This document shows, in pieces, positions 33,615 through 42,607 of a stretch of DNA of 64,000 nt. Position 1 is the first letter of the stretch; each line of letters begins with the position of its first letter. A model generated the notes under the pieces. It saw nothing but the letters and a program-made list of their open reading frames with translations, was not told where the DNA came from and ran no database searches. Source of the DNA: Rhizobiales bacterium YIM 77505 (GTDB taxonomy: Bacteria > Pseudomonadota > Alphaproteobacteria > Rhizobiales > Beijerinckiaceae); assembly GCA_000745135.1 (NCBI GenBank), contig JQNH01000001.1, positions 2,728,001-2,792,000 of the forward strand. Direction: 5' to 3'. The position numbers and the translations under genes are program-made.

Positions 33615-33911
33615 TCTCCACCTTATTGGATTTTCGCTCCGAAGCCCTCTCGCCGCCGAGCGGACTGACCGCTCGGAACCGGGTCTGTGATCGGGCGCAC
33701 AGACCGAATACCGCTCACGACCAGAAACTTGTCATGCGTGGCGAGGTCGTGCCGGGAATCCACGGCAGCCGACATTCAACCTGGCGCCCGGTTCCGCATC
33801 AGCGAAATAGGCGCTTTCGGCGGCATCGAACCTGGACCGGAACGGCCGTTCCCGCCGGTTCGGCGCATGTGAGGCGGAGCCTACCCGCCCGCAGGCTGAA
33901 GGAGAGGTGCG
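33615..33911. other. Spacer downstream of tRNA-Thr, with one hairpin
   Basis: No gene is supported. CCGAGCGG (33656-33663) and CCGCTCGG (33669-33676) make a perfect 8-bp stem with a 5-nt loop and no T-run, 42 bp after the tRNA. I see no repeat of the tRNA 3' end in the flanks, so there is no sign of an integrated element. Confidence 0.5.
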
Positions 33912-34457
33912 ATGCCCACCAAGGTCTATTTCTATGACGAGAGTGACTGGATCGACAGCCTGCAGGCGGCCGGGCGCTTCGAGGGCGACGACGACGTGCT
34001 CACCGTGCCGATCAGCGGCGGAGTGGAGCAACTGCTTCGCGAGTTGAAAAGGTTGGTCGCCGAGAAGCGGAGGTTCAATCGCGCCGTCTTCCAGACCCAT
34101 GGGAGCCCGGGAACCATCTATTTCGGCGACGACCCGATCAACAAGACCGTCTGGAAGGGCAGCTTCGCAGGCTTCAACTTCGAGCGGCTCTTCCCAGGGA
34201 CCTCTCGCATCTACTTCGACGGCTGCAATGTGGCCGAAGGCGGGGCAGGAACGGATTTCCTCTTGAACGCCGGATACATCTTCCTGGCCGCCGGCGGTGG
34301 CGATGTGATCGGGTGGAAGAATCTCGGCTTCGGCGTTCCGGGGCTCCTGCCGGGCATCGGCGGGCACACCATCCATCTCGGCGGCGGGTCGAACCTGAAG
34401 CGGATCCGGTTCTACAAGGGCGGCACGCCGAACTGGCCAGGCTCACACGTCTCCTGA
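33912..34457 (+). CDS. Stand-alone caspase-like (DUF4347-like) protein
   Basis: A 181-residue protein with a strong ribosome site (GAAGGAGAGG). The pattern FQTHGSPGTIYFG (His63-Gly64), then IYFDGCNVAEGGAGTDFL (Cys105), is that of the DUF4347 domain: HGSPG followed by GCNVA and a Gly-rich loop. The His-Gly and Cys spacing resembles clan CD cysteine peptidases. DUF4347 normally sits at the N-terminus of very large secreted proteins, but here it is nearly the whole protein, with no signal peptide. A Gly-rich C-terminus follows (GIGGHTIHLGGGSNLKRI). Peptidase activity is inference. Confidence 0.65.
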   Translation: MPTKVYFYDESDWIDSLQAAGRFEGDDDVLTVPISGGVEQLLRELKRLVAEKRRFNRAVFQTHGSPGTIYFGDDPINKTVWKGSFAGFNFERLFPGTSRIYFDGCNVAEGGAGTDFLLNAGYIFLAAGGGDVIGWKNLGFGVPGLLPGIGGHTIHLGGGSNLKRIRFYKGGTPNWPGSHVS

Positions 34458-34617
34458 TTTGTCGCCGCCCGACGGGCACCAACCCTCCTCAAAGCGGACC
34501 CGCCCTGCGTCGCCGAACGCTGATGCGCACCATGGTCGCCTGCCTCGCCATTTCGGCGTAGCGTTCAGGGCGCGAAGCGGTTAGAGGCCGGCTCGTGTTC
34601 ACCTCCCGGGCAGGACC

Positions 34618-35601
34618 ATGGCTCCCGTCAGACTTGGCATTATCGGCTATGGCATCATGGGCGAGCGGCTGCTCCGCGCTGCCCTCCGGCACGATCCGGG
34701 CGAGGTGACCGTCGCTGGGGTATGGGATCCGTCCTCGCGGGCCATGGACCGCCTGGCCCGCGATCTCCCGCAGACGCCCCGCTTTCCTTCGAGCCATGAG
34801 CTGATGGAGGCGAGCGACTGCGTGTACATCGCCTCGCCCCCGGCAAGCCATCTCGGCCATGCCCGCCGCGCGATCGAGCGAGGCTGTGCGGTGTTCTGCG
34901 AGAAGCCGCTCGCCACCGATCTCGATGAGGCCGCTGCCTTCGTCGCCGAGGCTGAAAGCCAGCGCGCGCGCGCCGCCGTGAACTTCCCCTTCGCCTCCTC
35001 GCTCGCTGTCGATCAGCTGAAGGCCTGGATTGCGGAAGGCGCCGTGGGGGAGACCCGCTCCTTGCGGATCGAGGTCGCCTTCGCCGCCTGGCCCCGGTCC
35101 TGGCAGCAGGACGCCGCCACATGGCTCGACCGGCGCGAGCAGGGCGGCTTCACGCGCGAGGTCGTCTCGCATTTCCTGTTCCTGACGCGACGCCTGCTCG
35201 GGCCGCTTGACCTCAAGAAGAGCGCTGCGGTCTTCGCCGAGGGCGACCGCTCGGAACGTGGCATCGATGCGGTTCTGCTCGCGGGAGGGACGCCGGCGCG
35301 CGTGACCGGACAGGTGGGCGGCACCGAGGCCGACGACTGCAATTTCTGGACGCTCGAAGGCTCGGCCGGCGCCATTCGCCTGCGCGACTGGTCGATCGCC
35401 GAGCGTCTCGGAGAGGACGGGGTCTGGAGGACCGCGCCGGAGGCGCTGCCGAACGACCGCGCGCGCCCGATCGTGCTCGCCCGCCAGCTCGCCAAGGTGG
35501 CGGCCATGACGCGCGGCGAGCCGCATGATCTTGCGACCCTGAGAGAGGCCTTCGACGTGCAGCAGGTCGTGGAGGCGATTCTGCGCCAGGACGCATCCTG
35601 A
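34618..35601 (+). CDS. Gfo/Idh/MocA-family oxidoreductase
   Basis: A 327-residue NAD(P)-dependent oxidoreductase. The Rossmann motif LGIIGYGIMGERLL is at 6-19, and the catalytic lysine motif CEKPLATDLDEA is near 98-109. The C-terminal alpha/beta domain follows. It oxidises or reduces a sugar or related polyol; the substrate is unknown. The following ABC transporter genes lie on the other strand, convergent. Confidence 0.86.
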   Translation: MAPVRLGIIGYGIMGERLLRAALRHDPGEVTVAGVWDPSSRAMDRLARDLPQTPRFPSSHELMEASDCVYIASPPASHLGHARRAIERGCAVFCEKPLATDLDEAAAFVAEAESQRARAAVNFPFASSLAVDQLKAWIAEGAVGETRSLRIEVAFAAWPRSWQQDAATWLDRREQGGFTREVVSHFLFLTRRLLGPLDLKKSAAVFAEGDRSERGIDAVLLAGGTPARVTGQVGGTEADDCNFWTLEGSAGAIRLRDWSIAERLGEDGVWRTAPEALPNDRARPIVLARQLAKVAAMTRGEPHDLATLREAFDVQQVVEAILRQDAS

Positions 35602-35657
35602 GGGTACGGCCGGCCGCGAGGCTCACGTCCGGACGGATCGGCGGATGGGATGACCGC

Positions 35658-36548
35658 TCAACCGGCCGCGTGGCGGTAGCGGCTCTGCACGAGAAGGCTC
35701 GAGGCGAGGGTGAGCACCAGGGTCGCGATCATGAGGATGAATGCGATCGCGCCGCCGAAGGGCCAGTTGTTCTGCTGGACGAACTGGTTGTAGACGAGCG
35801 GCCCCATCATTTGGAAGCGCGGACCGCCGAGCAGCACGGGGGTGGCATAGGCGTTCATCGCCAGGATGAAGGTGAGGATCGTGCCGGCGAGGATGCCGGG
35901 CATGGCGAGCGGCAGCAGCACGCGCCGGGCCATGTGGATGGGACTGGCGCCCAGGTTGAACGCGGCCTCCTCGACCGCCCGGTCGATGCCTTCGATCACG
36001 CTCTGGAGCGTCAGCACCATGAAAGGCAGGTTGACGGCGATGATGCCGACGATGACGGCCGTTTCAGTGAACATGATCTCGATCGGCTGCTGGATCAGGC
36101 CAGCGCCGACGAGGCTCGCATTGACGAGCCCCCGGTTCCCGAACGCCACCATCCAGCCTGCCGCCCTTACTGCGTTGCCGACGAAAAGCGGCAGCACGAC
36201 GAGCATGATCAGCAGGTTCTTGTACCGGCTCCGGGTGCGAGCGAGGACGTAAGCGAGCGGAAAGCCCATGACGACGCAGAAGGCGGTCGTCACGATCGCC
36301 ACCCTCACCGTCCGCCACAGAACCCCGGTGTAGTAGGTGTCGGTGAAGAACTTGACGTAGTTCTCGAGCGTGAGCGCATCAACCATGAACTGGCCGGGCA
36401 CGAACCGGTTCAGGCTGTAGCGGAACAGGATGGCGAGCGGGATGAGGAGACCGACGCCCACATAGATCGTGGCGGGCGCGACGAGCCCGGCAGCGCCGAA
36501 AGAGGGGCTCCTCCTCCGGGTTCCCATGCTGGGCGACAAGACGCTCAT
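35658..36548 (-). CDS. ABC transporter permease (PotB-type)
   Basis: A 296-residue permease with six predicted helices. The first lies in GLVAPATIYVGVGLLIPLAI, and the EAA loop is EEAAFNLGASPIHMARRVLLPLAMPGI (residues about 194-220). It pairs with the PotC-type permease at 39111-39980 to form the channel. Unusually, it is split from the rest of the transporter by about 420 bp of dispersed repeats, downstream of the binding-protein gene. Confidence 0.88.
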   Translation of the reverse strand: MSVLSPSMGTRRRSPSFGAAGLVAPATIYVGVGLLIPLAILFRYSLNRFVPGQFMVDALTLENYVKFFTDTYYTGVLWRTVRVAIVTTAFCVVMGFPLAYVLARTRSRYKNLLIMLVVLPLFVGNAVRAAGWMVAFGNRGLVNASLVGAGLIQQPIEIMFTETAVIVGIIAVNLPFMVLTLQSVIEGIDRAVEEAAFNLGASPIHMARRVLLPLAMPGILAGTILTFILAMNAYATPVLLGGPRFQMMGPLVYNQFVQQNNWPFGGAIAFILMIATLVLTLASSLLVQSRYRHAAG

Positions 36549-36598
36549 CTCGCTGCCTTAGGGAGAGGGCGCAGGCGCACGGCACTTTCACCGCGACC

Positions 36599-36731
36599 TG
36601 ATCGGGTTGATGCGCGATGGGGTGGGTCCCGCTCCGGCGACGCCCCTGCGGTGCTGCTGCGCAGCAAGGTTGTTGCGCTTCCGTCCTGGACTGCGTCCCG
36701 CGCCTCGCGCTCCACGTATCCGGGAAAGAGG
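36599..36731 (-). repeat. Dispersed repeat copy A
   Basis: Read on the minus strand, the landmarks in order are TTTCCCGGATACGTGGAGCG, then GACGCAGTCC, then ACCTTGCTGCGCAGCAG, then ACCGCA, then ATCAACCCGATC. The same landmarks occur in the same order at 62514-62647 on the plus strand. Confidence 0.7.
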
Positions 36732-36755
36732 GTGGTGGCGCTTGAACCACTCCCC

Positions 36756-36858
36756 ACTTTCCCGGAAGCCTGGAACAGAGCACAGCGGTGGTGACGTCCG
36801 GCCTCCATGCCCCACCCTCGCAGGAAGGGGAGGCCATGCGCCAACCCGATCGGACACG
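36756..36858 (+). repeat. Dispersed repeat copy A', shorter and diverged
   Basis: In plus orientation it starts TTTCCCGGAAGCCTGGA and ends CAACCCGATCGGACACGG, matching the two ends of the other copies; the middle differs and holds GGCCTCC...GGAGGCC. With copy A it forms a large inverted repeat. Confidence 0.5.
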
Positions 36859-36969
36859 GCTCCAGGACAGAGCGCGCCGCCATAAGTCCCCTCGCCCGGT
36901 CGCCGTTCCGGCGACGCGGCCCCTCCCCGCGAGCGGGGCGAGGAGACGGTCCATGCCGCATTGGCCCGT

Positions 36970-38031
36970 TCACGCCTTGAAGACCTTGTCCCACCATTCC
37001 TTGAGCGCCTGATCGGTCCTGGCGATGTAGCCATAGTCGAGGTCGAGGAGGCGCTTCTGCTCCTCTGGTGTGAAGCCGATCCGCTTCTGCAGATCCGGCG
37101 GGACGACGGCGTTGGTGACCGTGGGGTTGTAGCCCATGTCGACGGCGAAGTTCTCCTGCGCGGTCTTGTCGAGCATGGCGTTCATGTAGGCGTAGGCGCC
37201 GTCCTTGTTGGGCGCATTCTTCGGGATAGCAAAGCCCGAGATGTAGAGCGGCACGCCTTCTGCCGGCGCGACCGCCTCCACAGGGATGCCGGCGTTCTGC
37301 CATTGCACGGCGCGCGCCTTCCACATGATGCCAAGCCCGATCTCCTCGTTCTTCAAGGCCTGCGCAAAAGCCTCGTTCGTCGGATAGACGCGGGCGCCCG
37401 CCTTCTTCGCAGCGAGCAGAATCTCCTTGCCCGGCTCGAAATCCGAGACCTTGCCGCCAGCGGCCAGCGAAGCCGCGGCCATGACGTATTGGTACTGGAT
37501 GTCGATGATGCCGATCTTGTTGCCGTGCTTCGGATCGAAGGCGTCCTTGAAGCTCTTGGGCGCGTCCGCGATGAGCTTCGGGTTGTAGAGGACGACCTTG
37601 CCCGAATAGATGTGGCCGACCCCGTAAGGGTACTTCATCTGCGGGATGAGGTACTGGGCGTTCGGGATCTTCGCATAGTCGATTGGCTCGAGGACGCCGG
37701 CCTCGTTCATCTCATACATGTTGGCCGCGGAGAGGCCTTGGATATCGCTCGTGCCCCGGGGCAAGCGCCGCTCGGCCACCATCTTCGCCCGCCGCGGCGC
37801 GTCTCCCGCCTGATCCTGCGCGACCTCGTAGCCCTTCGGCTTCAAGAGCGGATCTTCGATGTTCTTGGTGAGAAGGCGCGCATAGTCGCCGCCCCAGGTG
37901 CCGACGACGATCCGGCCGCCGCCTTGCGCGAAGGCGCGCCCGGATCCGAGGACCGGCAGAGCCGCTGCGCCCGTAAGACCGATTGCCTTGAGCGCGTCGC
38001 GCCGGCTCAAGGTCCCCTTTGTCGTCGTCAT
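36970..38031 (-). CDS. Extracellular solute-binding protein (PotD-type), Tat-exported
   Basis: A 353-residue periplasmic binding protein. The N-terminus has a twin-arginine motif (LSRRDALKAIG) and a hydrophobic stretch ending GSGRAFAQ, so it is likely a Tat substrate. The mature start, GGGRIVVGTWGGDYARL, matches family-1 binding proteins of the spermidine/putrescine type. The ligand is unknown. Its ATG overlaps the stop of the ATPase gene by 4 bp. Confidence 0.9.
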   Translation of the reverse strand: MTTTKGTLSRRDALKAIGLTGAAALPVLGSGRAFAQGGGRIVVGTWGGDYARLLTKNIEDPLLKPKGYEVAQDQAGDAPRRAKMVAERRLPRGTSDIQGLSAANMYEMNEAGVLEPIDYAKIPNAQYLIPQMKYPYGVGHIYSGKVVLYNPKLIADAPKSFKDAFDPKHGNKIGIIDIQYQYVMAAASLAAGGKVSDFEPGKEILLAAKKAGARVYPTNEAFAQALKNEEIGLGIMWKARAVQWQNAGIPVEAVAPAEGVPLYISGFAIPKNAPNKDGAYAYMNAMLDKTAQENFAVDMGYNPTVTNAVVPPDLQKRIGFTPEEQKRLLDLDYGYIARTDQALKEWWDKVFKA

Positions 38032-39107
38032 GTCCGCTCCTCCACAGCGCCAGTCCGCTCCTGACCGGCAAAGACCAGCCCCGCCTCGCGGGACCAGCCG
38101 ACTTCCACCTCGTCCCCTACGCTGGGCGCCGATCCCGCTCTGTTCGGCAGTTGCACCACCACCCGGTCCGCGGGAGACAGGCGCACATGGGCTTCAAGCA
38201 CGGCGCCCAGATAGGACACGAACTCGACCCGACCCGGAAGCCGGTTGTCGAGGCTTCTTTCAGGCTCAAGGCTCAAACGCTCGGGCCGCAGTGCAAGCGT
38301 TGCAGGGCCTGGCGGAACATGGGAGGCGCTGTGCAGGCGCAGGCCTCCCGCGCTCTCGAAGATGCCAGGCTCCACGATGCGCCCATCGAGAAAGATGCTG
38401 CGCCCGACGAAGCCAGCGACGAAGCGGTCGGCCGGGCGTTCATAAAGGTCGCGCTGCGTGCCGATCTGCCGGATCTCGCCGTCAGCCATCACGACCAGCC
38501 GATCGGCCACGGTCAGCGCCTCCTCCTGGTCGTGGGTGACCATGATGGTGGTGAGCCCGAGCTGGCGCTGAAGTTCCCGGATCTCGATACGCACCTCCTC
38601 CCTCAGCTTCGCATCGAGGTTGGAGAGAGGCTCATCGAGGAGAAGAACGGCGGGCCGGATGGCGAGGGCGCGGGCCAGTGCGACGCGCTGCTGCTGCCCG
38701 CCCGAGAGCTGCCGCGGCAACCGTTCCGCGAAGGCATCGAGGCGCACGAGACGCAGCGCCTCGCGGGCGCGGGCCGCGATCTCGCCCTTCGGGAGCTTGC
38801 GCATTTCAAGGCCGAAGGCGACGTTCTCCATCACCGTCATGTGCGGGAAGAGCGCATAGCTCTGGAACACCATGCCGGTGTTGCGCCGCCAGGGCGGCAG
38901 GTAGGTCACGTCGATGCCGCCGATGCGGGCCGTTCCGCCGCTCGGCTCGACGAAGCCGGCGATCATCCGCAGCGTCGTCGTCTTGCCGCAGCCCGAAGGC
39001 CCGAGGAGCACCAGGAACTCGCCCTCCGCGACATCGAGCGTCACGCCCTTGACGACGGCGTGTTCGCCGTAGCGCTTGGAGAGGTCGATAAGCTCAAGGC
39101 GGGCCAC
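38028..39107 (-). CDS. ABC transporter ATP-binding protein (PotA-type)
   Basis: A 359-residue ATPase: Walker A GPSGCGKTTTLRM (about 36-48), signature LSGGQQQRVALARAL (about 135-149), Walker B VLLLDEPLSNLD, H-loop MVTHDQEEAL, and a C-terminal TOBE domain (about 270-350). It drives the polyamine-type importer encoded around it. The start is 3 bp after the stop of the permease gene. Confidence 0.95.
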   Translation of the reverse strand: MARLELIDLSKRYGEHAVVKGVTLDVAEGEFLVLLGPSGCGKTTTLRMIAGFVEPSGGTARIGGIDVTYLPPWRRNTGMVFQSYALFPHMTVMENVAFGLEMRKLPKGEIAARAREALRLVRLDAFAERLPRQLSGGQQQRVALARALAIRPAVLLLDEPLSNLDAKLREEVRIEIRELQRQLGLTTIMVTHDQEEALTVADRLVVMADGEIRQIGTQRDLYERPADRFVAGFVGRSIFLDGRIVEPGIFESAGGLRLHSASHVPPGPATLALRPERLSLEPERSLDNRLPGRVEFVSYLGAVLEAHVRLSPADRVVVQLPNRAGSAPSVGDEVEVGWSREAGLVFAGQERTGAVEERT

Positions 39108-39110
39108 GCT

Positions 39111-39980
39111 CTACACCACCTGGCTGATCTTCACGTAGCGATCCGTCACGATCATGGCCGCGCCGATCAGGACGATCTGCAAGACCGAGACCGCAGCGAC
39201 GGTCGGATCGATCTTCCATTCGAGGTATTGGAGGATGGCGATCGGCAGGGTCGTGCGCCCGGCTCCGACGAGGAACAGGCTCATCTCCAGATTGCCGAAG
39301 GACATCACGAAGCCGAAGAGCGCGGCGGCGACGATGCCGGGACGGATCGCCGGCAACGTGACCCGACGAAAGGTCGTGAAGGGGGGCGCGCCCAGGTTCT
39401 TCGCCGCCTCCTCGATCGTCGGGTCGAAGCCGGCGAAGCTCGCGGTCACGAGCCGCACCGCCCAGGGGATGACGATGAGCGCATGGGCGGCGACGAGCCC
39501 CGCCGTGGAGCCGAGCACCGGCAGGCCTGTCGCGATTTCGGTTTCGATCTGAAAGACGTAGATCGCGGTGCCGAGCACCACCCCCGGCACCACGAGCGGC
39601 ATGAGGAGGAGCGTGTTGATCGGCTCGCGTCCGAAGAAGCGGCGCCGCGCGATGGCGAGGCTCGCCGGCACGGCAAGCGCAAGCCCGATCAAGGTCGCGG
39701 CGATCCCGACCTGAAGGCTGAGCAGGAAGCCGTTGACGAAGATCTTGTTGTTGGCGACCGCCCCGAACCAACGGACCGAATAGCCCTCGGGCGGGAAGGA
39801 CGGGATCTCCTGACGGAAGAAGGCAAGCCAGGTGACGAGGAGGAGCGGCAGGAGGATGAAGCCGAGCGAGAGCGCCGCCGCTCCATTGAGGGCCCAGCGT
39901 CCCCATCGGCGCGCATCGGCGCGCGGGCGGGCGCCCGCCGAGAGGGCGTCCAGCCTGTGAGGAGCGAGTGTTGCGTCCAC
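39111..39980 (-). CDS. ABC transporter permease (PotC-type)
   Basis: A 289-residue permease with six helices (the first near 33-55, ALSLGFILLPLLLVTWLAFF). The EAA loop is EEAAKNLGAPPFTTFRRVTLPAIRPGI (residues about 185-211). It starts 4 bp after the amidohydrolase stop, so the two genes are cotranscribed. Confidence 0.93.
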   Translation of the reverse strand: MDATLAPHRLDALSAGARPRADARRWGRWALNGAAALSLGFILLPLLLVTWLAFFRQEIPSFPPEGYSVRWFGAVANNKIFVNGFLLSLQVGIAATLIGLALAVPASLAIARRRFFGREPINTLLLMPLVVPGVVLGTAIYVFQIETEIATGLPVLGSTAGLVAAHALIVIPWAVRLVTASFAGFDPTIEEAAKNLGAPPFTTFRRVTLPAIRPGIVAAALFGFVMSFGNLEMSLFLVGAGRTTLPIAILQYLEWKIDPTVAAVSVLQIVLIGAAMIVTDRYVKISQVV

Positions 39981-39984
39981 GGGC

Positions 39985-41226
39985 TCAGTGCAGCCGGTTC
40001 TTGTGGAACTTGCCGCCCTTCATGATCGCCGACAAATGCCGGCCCTGGTCCTGGAACAGGGAGAGGTCCTTCAAGGGATTGCCGTCGACGACGAGGAGGT
40101 CCGCGTAGGCGCCGGCCTTGAGCGTCCCGAGCCTACCCTCCATGCGCAAGACCTGTGCTGCGATGGTGGTGGCCGAGCGGATGATCTCGAGCGGCGAGAC
40201 CACCTCGCTGCGGATGACGAACTCGCGGCTCTGGTCCACCTGCAGGGCGCCGAGGAGATCGCTGCCATAGGCGACGGGCACGCCCGCCCGCTTGCAGATC
40301 TCGAGCGAACGCAGGCCGCCCTCGATGACGAGGTCGTTCTTGGCGAGCATGTCGGCGGTCATGCCGTATTCGGCGGCGCGCTCCTTCATGGCGTAGTAGG
40401 CGACGAGATTGGCGACGAGGAACATGCCCTTCTCCGCCATGAGCGTCGCCGCGGCCTCGTCGATGAGGTTGCCATGCTCGATGGTGCGCACCCCGGCCTG
40501 GGCGGCACGGGTGATGGCTTCGGGCGTATAGGCATGGGCGCAGACATAGCGACCGAAGGCACGCGCCTCCTCGACCGCCGCGGCGACCTCCTCGGGCGCG
40601 AACTGCAGACTGTCGAGCGGGTCGTAGGGCGAGGCGACGCCGCCGGACATCATGATCTTCACGTGGTCGGCGCCCTGGCGCATCTGCTCGCGCGCCGCCT
40701 TGCGCACCTCGGAGACGCCGTCCGACACGTTCATGGTGAAGGCCATGGCGTTGCAGCAGTGGCAGCGCAGACCGAGGCTGTAATCGGTGCGCCGGCGCGG
40801 ATCGCTGTGGCCGCCCGTCGGCCCGATCGCCTGCCCGGCGATGAAGAGGCGCGGGCCCACCACATGCCCCTTCTCGACGGCCTCCTTGATGCCCCAGTCG
40901 GCGCCGCCGGTGTCGCGCACGGTGGTGAAGCCGCGATCGATCATGCCGCGCATGAGGGCGACCGCCCGCGCGGTGGCGAGCGTCAGGGGCACGGCCTCCA
41001 GGAAGCGGATGTTGACCTCGCTCAAGAAGACATGGACGTGGCAGTCGATCAGCCCCGGCATGAGCGTGCGCCCGCCGCAGTCGATGACCTCCGCCGCCCC
41101 GCTTCGGATCGACCGCTCCGAAACCTCCCGGATCGTGTCCCCTTCGACGAGAAGCTCGAACCCGTCCTGAAGCTCGCCGACTCTCGGCTCGAGCAGCTTG
41201 AAGTTCCGGAACAGCAGCTGTGTCAT
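39985..41226 (-). CDS. Amidohydrolase-family metal-dependent hydrolase
   Basis: A 413-residue protein of the imidazolonepropionase/prolidase-like amidohydrolases. Metal ligands are HVHVF (about 64-68), a Lys in DHVKIMMSGG (about 190), His in CAHAYTPEA and HGNLIDE, and Asp in AYGSDLLGAL (about 310). It begins the operon that continues with the importer genes, which suggests that the imported compound is its substrate or product, probably an amide or peptide-like molecule. The ATG at 41226 begins the conserved sequence. Confidence 0.87.
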   Translation of the reverse strand: MTQLLFRNFKLLEPRVGELQDGFELLVEGDTIREVSERSIRSGAAEVIDCGGRTLMPGLIDCHVHVFLSEVNIRFLEAVPLTLATARAVALMRGMIDRGFTTVRDTGGADWGIKEAVEKGHVVGPRLFIAGQAIGPTGGHSDPRRRTDYSLGLRCHCCNAMAFTMNVSDGVSEVRKAAREQMRQGADHVKIMMSGGVASPYDPLDSLQFAPEEVAAAVEEARAFGRYVCAHAYTPEAITRAAQAGVRTIEHGNLIDEAAATLMAEKGMFLVANLVAYYAMKERAAEYGMTADMLAKNDLVIEGGLRSLEICKRAGVPVAYGSDLLGALQVDQSREFVIRSEVVSPLEIIRSATTIAAQVLRMEGRLGTLKAGAYADLLVVDGNPLKDLSLFQDQGRHLSAIMKGGKFHKNRLH

Positions 41227-41387
41227 GAACGCCTCCGCGCGCCCATAGGACATCGTCCTGTTGGCGCGCACAAGGGGCTACCTCCCTGCCCTCGCCCTGA
41301 GCCTTGCATCTGCGCCATGCCGCCATGACCATTTGCCGCTTGCCGCATCGGCGGCGACGGGCGATGGCTCGTCCGCGTCAGGAGTGC

Positions 41388-42596
41388 ATGATGGACGAGA
41401 CGACTTCCCGACCCGCCCCGTTCCCGCTTCGTCCCGAGGCCGCGCTCGCCCCCGAGAGCGGCATCGTCGAGGTGGCGAATTACGGCCGCCGCCGTCCGGG
41501 GATCATCCCCCTCTGGGTGGGCGAAGGGGACCTGCCGACCCCCGCCGTCATCTGCGAGGCGGCGACGCGCTCGCTTGCGGAGGGCGAGACGTTCTACACT
41601 TGGCAGCGGGGCATCCCGCCGCTGCGGCAGGCCCTCGCCCGCTATCACGATCGCCTGTACAGGCGCTCCTTCGACGAAGAGCGCTTCTTTGTCACCATCG
41701 GCGGGATGCACGCCTTGCAGACGGCGATCCGCATGGTGGCCGGCACGGGCGACGAGGTCGCGATCCCCACCCCGGCTTGGCCGAACTTCGCCGGCGCGAT
41801 CGCGATCGCCGGTGCGCGGCCGGTGCCCGTGCCGATGGACTTCGGGCAGGGCGGCTGGAGCCTCGATCTCGACCGCTTGCGGCAGACCGTGAGCGCCCGC
41901 ACCCGCGCCATCGTCGTCAACTCGCCCGCCAACCCTACCGGTTGGACGGCGAGCCTTGAGACCTTGCGAGCGATTCTCGCCCTTGCCCGCGAACGGGGCC
42001 TGTGGATCATCGCCGACGAGATCTACGCCCGCTTCGTTCACGATCCCGCTCTTTCCATCGATGATCGCGCCCCCTCCTTCAAGGACGTGATGGACGAGCA
42101 GGATCGCATCCTTTTCGTGCAGACCTTTTCCAAGAACTGGGCGATGACCGGGTGGCGCATCGGGTGGCTCGAGGCGCCGCCCTCCCTTGGACAGGTCATC
42201 GAGAACCTCATTCAGTACTCCACCTCCGGCGTGCCCGTTTTTGCGCAGCGCGCCGCCGTCGCCGCGCTCGAGCAGGGCGAAGCCTTTGTCGCCCGCCAGA
42301 TCGAGGCAGCGCGGCGGGGACGGGCCATCATCTGCGGCGGGCTCGGCGCGACGGGCAAGGTGGATCTGCCGCCGCCCTCGGGCGCCTTCTACGCCTTCTT
42401 CAAAGTCAAAGGCGCAACGGACTCGCGCGCCCTCGCCTTGAGGCTCATCGACAGGGCCAATGTGGGCTTGGCGCCCGGTTTCGCCTTCGGGGTCGAAGGC
42501 GGTTTTCTGCGGCTCTGCTTTGCGCGGAAAGCGGAGGACCTCGAGGAAGCCGTGCGCCGCCTGGCCCCTGTCCTTGAGGCCGGGGTCCCGTCCTGA
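41388..42596 (+). CDS. PLP-dependent aminotransferase, class I/II
   Basis: A 402-residue fold-type I aminotransferase. It has the PLP phosphate-binding GGMHALQTAI, VNSPANPTGW, the aspartate in IIADEIYARF, and the internal aldimine lysine in QTFSKNWAMTGWRIGW. The conserved substrate arginine is in GGFLRLCFA near the C-terminus. Two adjacent ATGs follow AGGAG; the second, at 41391, has better spacing. It is divergent from the amidohydrolase operon, with 161 bp between starts. Confidence 0.9.
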   Translation: MMDETTSRPAPFPLRPEAALAPESGIVEVANYGRRRPGIIPLWVGEGDLPTPAVICEAATRSLAEGETFYTWQRGIPPLRQALARYHDRLYRRSFDEERFFVTIGGMHALQTAIRMVAGTGDEVAIPTPAWPNFAGAIAIAGARPVPVPMDFGQGGWSLDLDRLRQTVSARTRAIVVNSPANPTGWTASLETLRAILALARERGLWIIADEIYARFVHDPALSIDDRAPSFKDVMDEQDRILFVQTFSKNWAMTGWRIGWLEAPPSLGQVIENLIQYSTSGVPVFAQRAAVAALEQGEAFVARQIEAARRGRAIICGGLGATGKVDLPPPSGAFYAFFKVKGATDSRALALRLIDRANVGLAPGFAFGVEGGFLRLCFARKAEDLEEAVRRLAPVLEAGVPS

Positions 42597-42607
42597 GCGG
42601 CCGGCCC

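Larger units (their letters stand above)
36549..36969. other. Repeat-filled spacer inside the ABC transporter locus
   Basis: No credible gene lies here. The stretch holds two oppositely oriented copies of a dispersed repeat (36599-36731 and 36756-36858) and several GC-rich hairpins, including CGCCGTTCCGGCG and CCCCTCCCCGCGAGCGGGG near 36900-36940. Such hairpins between genes of one operon can stabilise upstream mRNA. Confidence 0.55.
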
